39,657 nt of DNA from the NCBI GenBank assembly GCA_023480825.1, contig JAMCWQ010000088.1, forward strand, positions 1-39,657, written 5' to 3'. Under the pieces are notes generated by a model. The model made no database searches and was not told the DNA's origin. It worked only from the letters and a program-made list of their open reading frames with translations. This stretch comes from Chloroflexota bacterium (GTDB taxonomy: Bacteria > Chloroflexota > Chloroflexia > JAMCWQ01). Position numbers and translations under genes: made by a program. Of this stretch, positions 38,868-39,657 are shown piece by piece. How positions within the stretch are numbered: the stretch's first letter is position 1; each line of letters opens with the position of its first letter.

Positions 38868-39585
38868 GAGGATACTCGTCGTCGATGACGAGGAGCATGT
38901 CGCCGAATTGCTTCGCATGATATTGGAGCGGGAGCAGTTCGAGGTCGTCGAAGCAAGTGACGGGCGCGAGGCATTAGAGAAGGTGCGGGATGAGTTGCCG
39001 GACATAGTGATTCTGGATGTCATGATGCCAGAAATGGACGGTTTCGAGACTTTGCGGGAGATACGACAGTCCTCCACTGTGCCCGTGATAATGCTGACCG
39101 TGCAGGCTGGCGATGCCGACCGGGTACGAGGCCTGGAGCTTGGCGCCGATGACTACGTCGCAAAGCCGTTCAATCATCGAGAGTTGGTCGGGAGGGTTAG
39201 AGCAGTGTTGCGGCGGACAAGAATGATCCCTTCGGTCGTCAGGGCTAGCGTGCGCATCGATGATGACCTTTCCATCGATTTCGATAGGCGGCAGGCTGTT
39301 GTCCGTGGGGTTCCTGTACGTCTCAGGCCCACGGAGTTCAAACTGCTCTATCACCTGGTCAATAACGCCGGGCGCCTGCTGAGCCACGAGAGTCTCTTGA
39401 CAAAGGTATGGGGACGCGAATACCGAGATGATACCCAGTTGCTGCGACTCTACATAACCTACCTTCGACAGAAGATTGAAGCAGACTCGGCAAATCCCAA
39501 GTATATCTTGAACGAGCGTGGCCTCGGGTACCGGTTTATAGAGCCCAACCCGGAATCTAATGAAAGTCTAACCAAAATGAAATGA
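38860..39585 (+). CDS. OmpR-family response regulator
   Basis: The start is ATG 38860: GGAGG (38848-38852) is 7 nt away, whereas ATG 38854 would leave 1 nt. The 241-residue protein has DDEEH, the phospho-Asp in IVILDVMMPEMDG, VIMLTVQAG, the Lys in DDYVAKPFNHREL, and a winged-helix output domain (LRPTEFKLLYHLVNNAGRLLSHESLLTKVWG, YILNERGLGYRFIEP). It is the cognate output of the upstream kinase and overlaps it by 8 nt. Its targets are unknown; no binding site repeats were found nearby. Confidence 0.95.
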   Translation: MNERILVVDDEEHVAELLRMILEREQFEVVEASDGREALEKVRDELPDIVILDVMMPEMDGFETLREIRQSSTVPVIMLTVQAGDADRVRGLELGADDYVAKPFNHRELVGRVRAVLRRTRMIPSVVRASVRIDDDLSIDFDRRQAVVRGVPVRLRPTEFKLLYHLVNNAGRLLSHESLLTKVWGREYRDDTQLLRLYITYLRQKIEADSANPKYILNERGLGYRFIEPNPESNESLTKMK

Positions 39586-39588
39586 TAG

Positions 39589-39610
39589 GTCTGCGTCATT
39601 AGTTGCAGAC
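39589..39610 (+). other. Small hairpin after the last gene
   Basis: GTCTGC and GCAGAC form a 6-bp stem around a 10-nt loop just after the response regulator stop. There is no T-run, so it is at best a weak terminator. The final 47 nt show nothing else. Confidence 0.25.
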
Positions 39611-39657
39611 TGTGGGGACTGGAGAACTTCTGCAGATTCTCATGGGAGGAATTCTTT

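Noticed and set aside
1-39657. CRISPR arrays, tRNA/rRNA genes, transposases, phage genes
   Set aside because: No regularly spaced direct repeats, no tRNA-like cloverleaf signatures, and no transposase, integrase or phage ORFs were seen.

Overview
The window reads as a chromosomal segment of an anaerobic, probably acetyl-CoA-pathway-using bacterium, most likely a Chloroflexota member (Dehalococcoidia/Anaerolineae-like). This is inference from gene content: an HdrA/MvhD/MetV/MetF/HdrCB cluster, two tungsten-type aldehyde ferredoxin oxidoreductases, a secreted glycoside hydrolase carrying the FGxP-type tail repeats common in Chloroflexota exoproteins, and bacterial sigma70-like promoters. GC is moderately high, GTG and TTG starts are frequent, and TAG is an ordinary stop codon. 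I saw no rRNA, tRNA, insertion sequence, prophage or CRISPR array.

Layout. (1) 123-6982: one operon with its own promoter and a strong terminator, encoding a methylenetetrahydrofolate reductase module (MetV, MetF) joined to heterodisulfide-reductase-like electron carriers (HdrA, MvhD, fused HdrC-HdrB). The parts are those of the acetogen MetFV-HdrABC-MvhD complex, but hdrA carries an in-frame TAG. (2) 7509-9059: secreted GH5 glycoside hydrolase. (3) 9066-10247 (minus): CDF metal exporter with a Cys-rich tail, behind a promoter and a leader that matches the NiCo (czcD) riboswitch architecture. (4) 10288-17573: ruvB, queH, a DUF2905 membrane protein, queA, then a palindromic repeat, a glycosyltransferase and a polytopic membrane protein, then tgt; three queuosine steps are spread over 7 kb. 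(5) 17796-24385: FecR-domain protein, MBL-fold hydrolase, UDP-glucose-type dehydrogenase, acpS, nnrE/nnrD fusion, alr. (6) 24398-30828 (minus): zinc-binding protein, nitrilase-family amidase, HypE-like AIR-synthase protein without the HypE C-terminal Cys, and two tandem AOR paralogues. (7) 31118-34092: MmgE/PrpD protein, SH3b surface protein, HOGA-like aldolase. (8) 34157-39585: BaeS/PhoB-type two-component pair with a Met-rich sensor loop, Hsp20, and a second, soluble GAF-PAS kinase/response regulator pair with a Cys cluster in the PAS region.

The points most worth a second look are the amber codon in hdrA, the NiCo-type riboswitch, the HypE-like/AOR neighbourhood, the palindrome inside the promoter of the first two-component operon, and the recurrent palindromic intergenic elements. 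All assignments come from reading motifs by eye; no database search was run.
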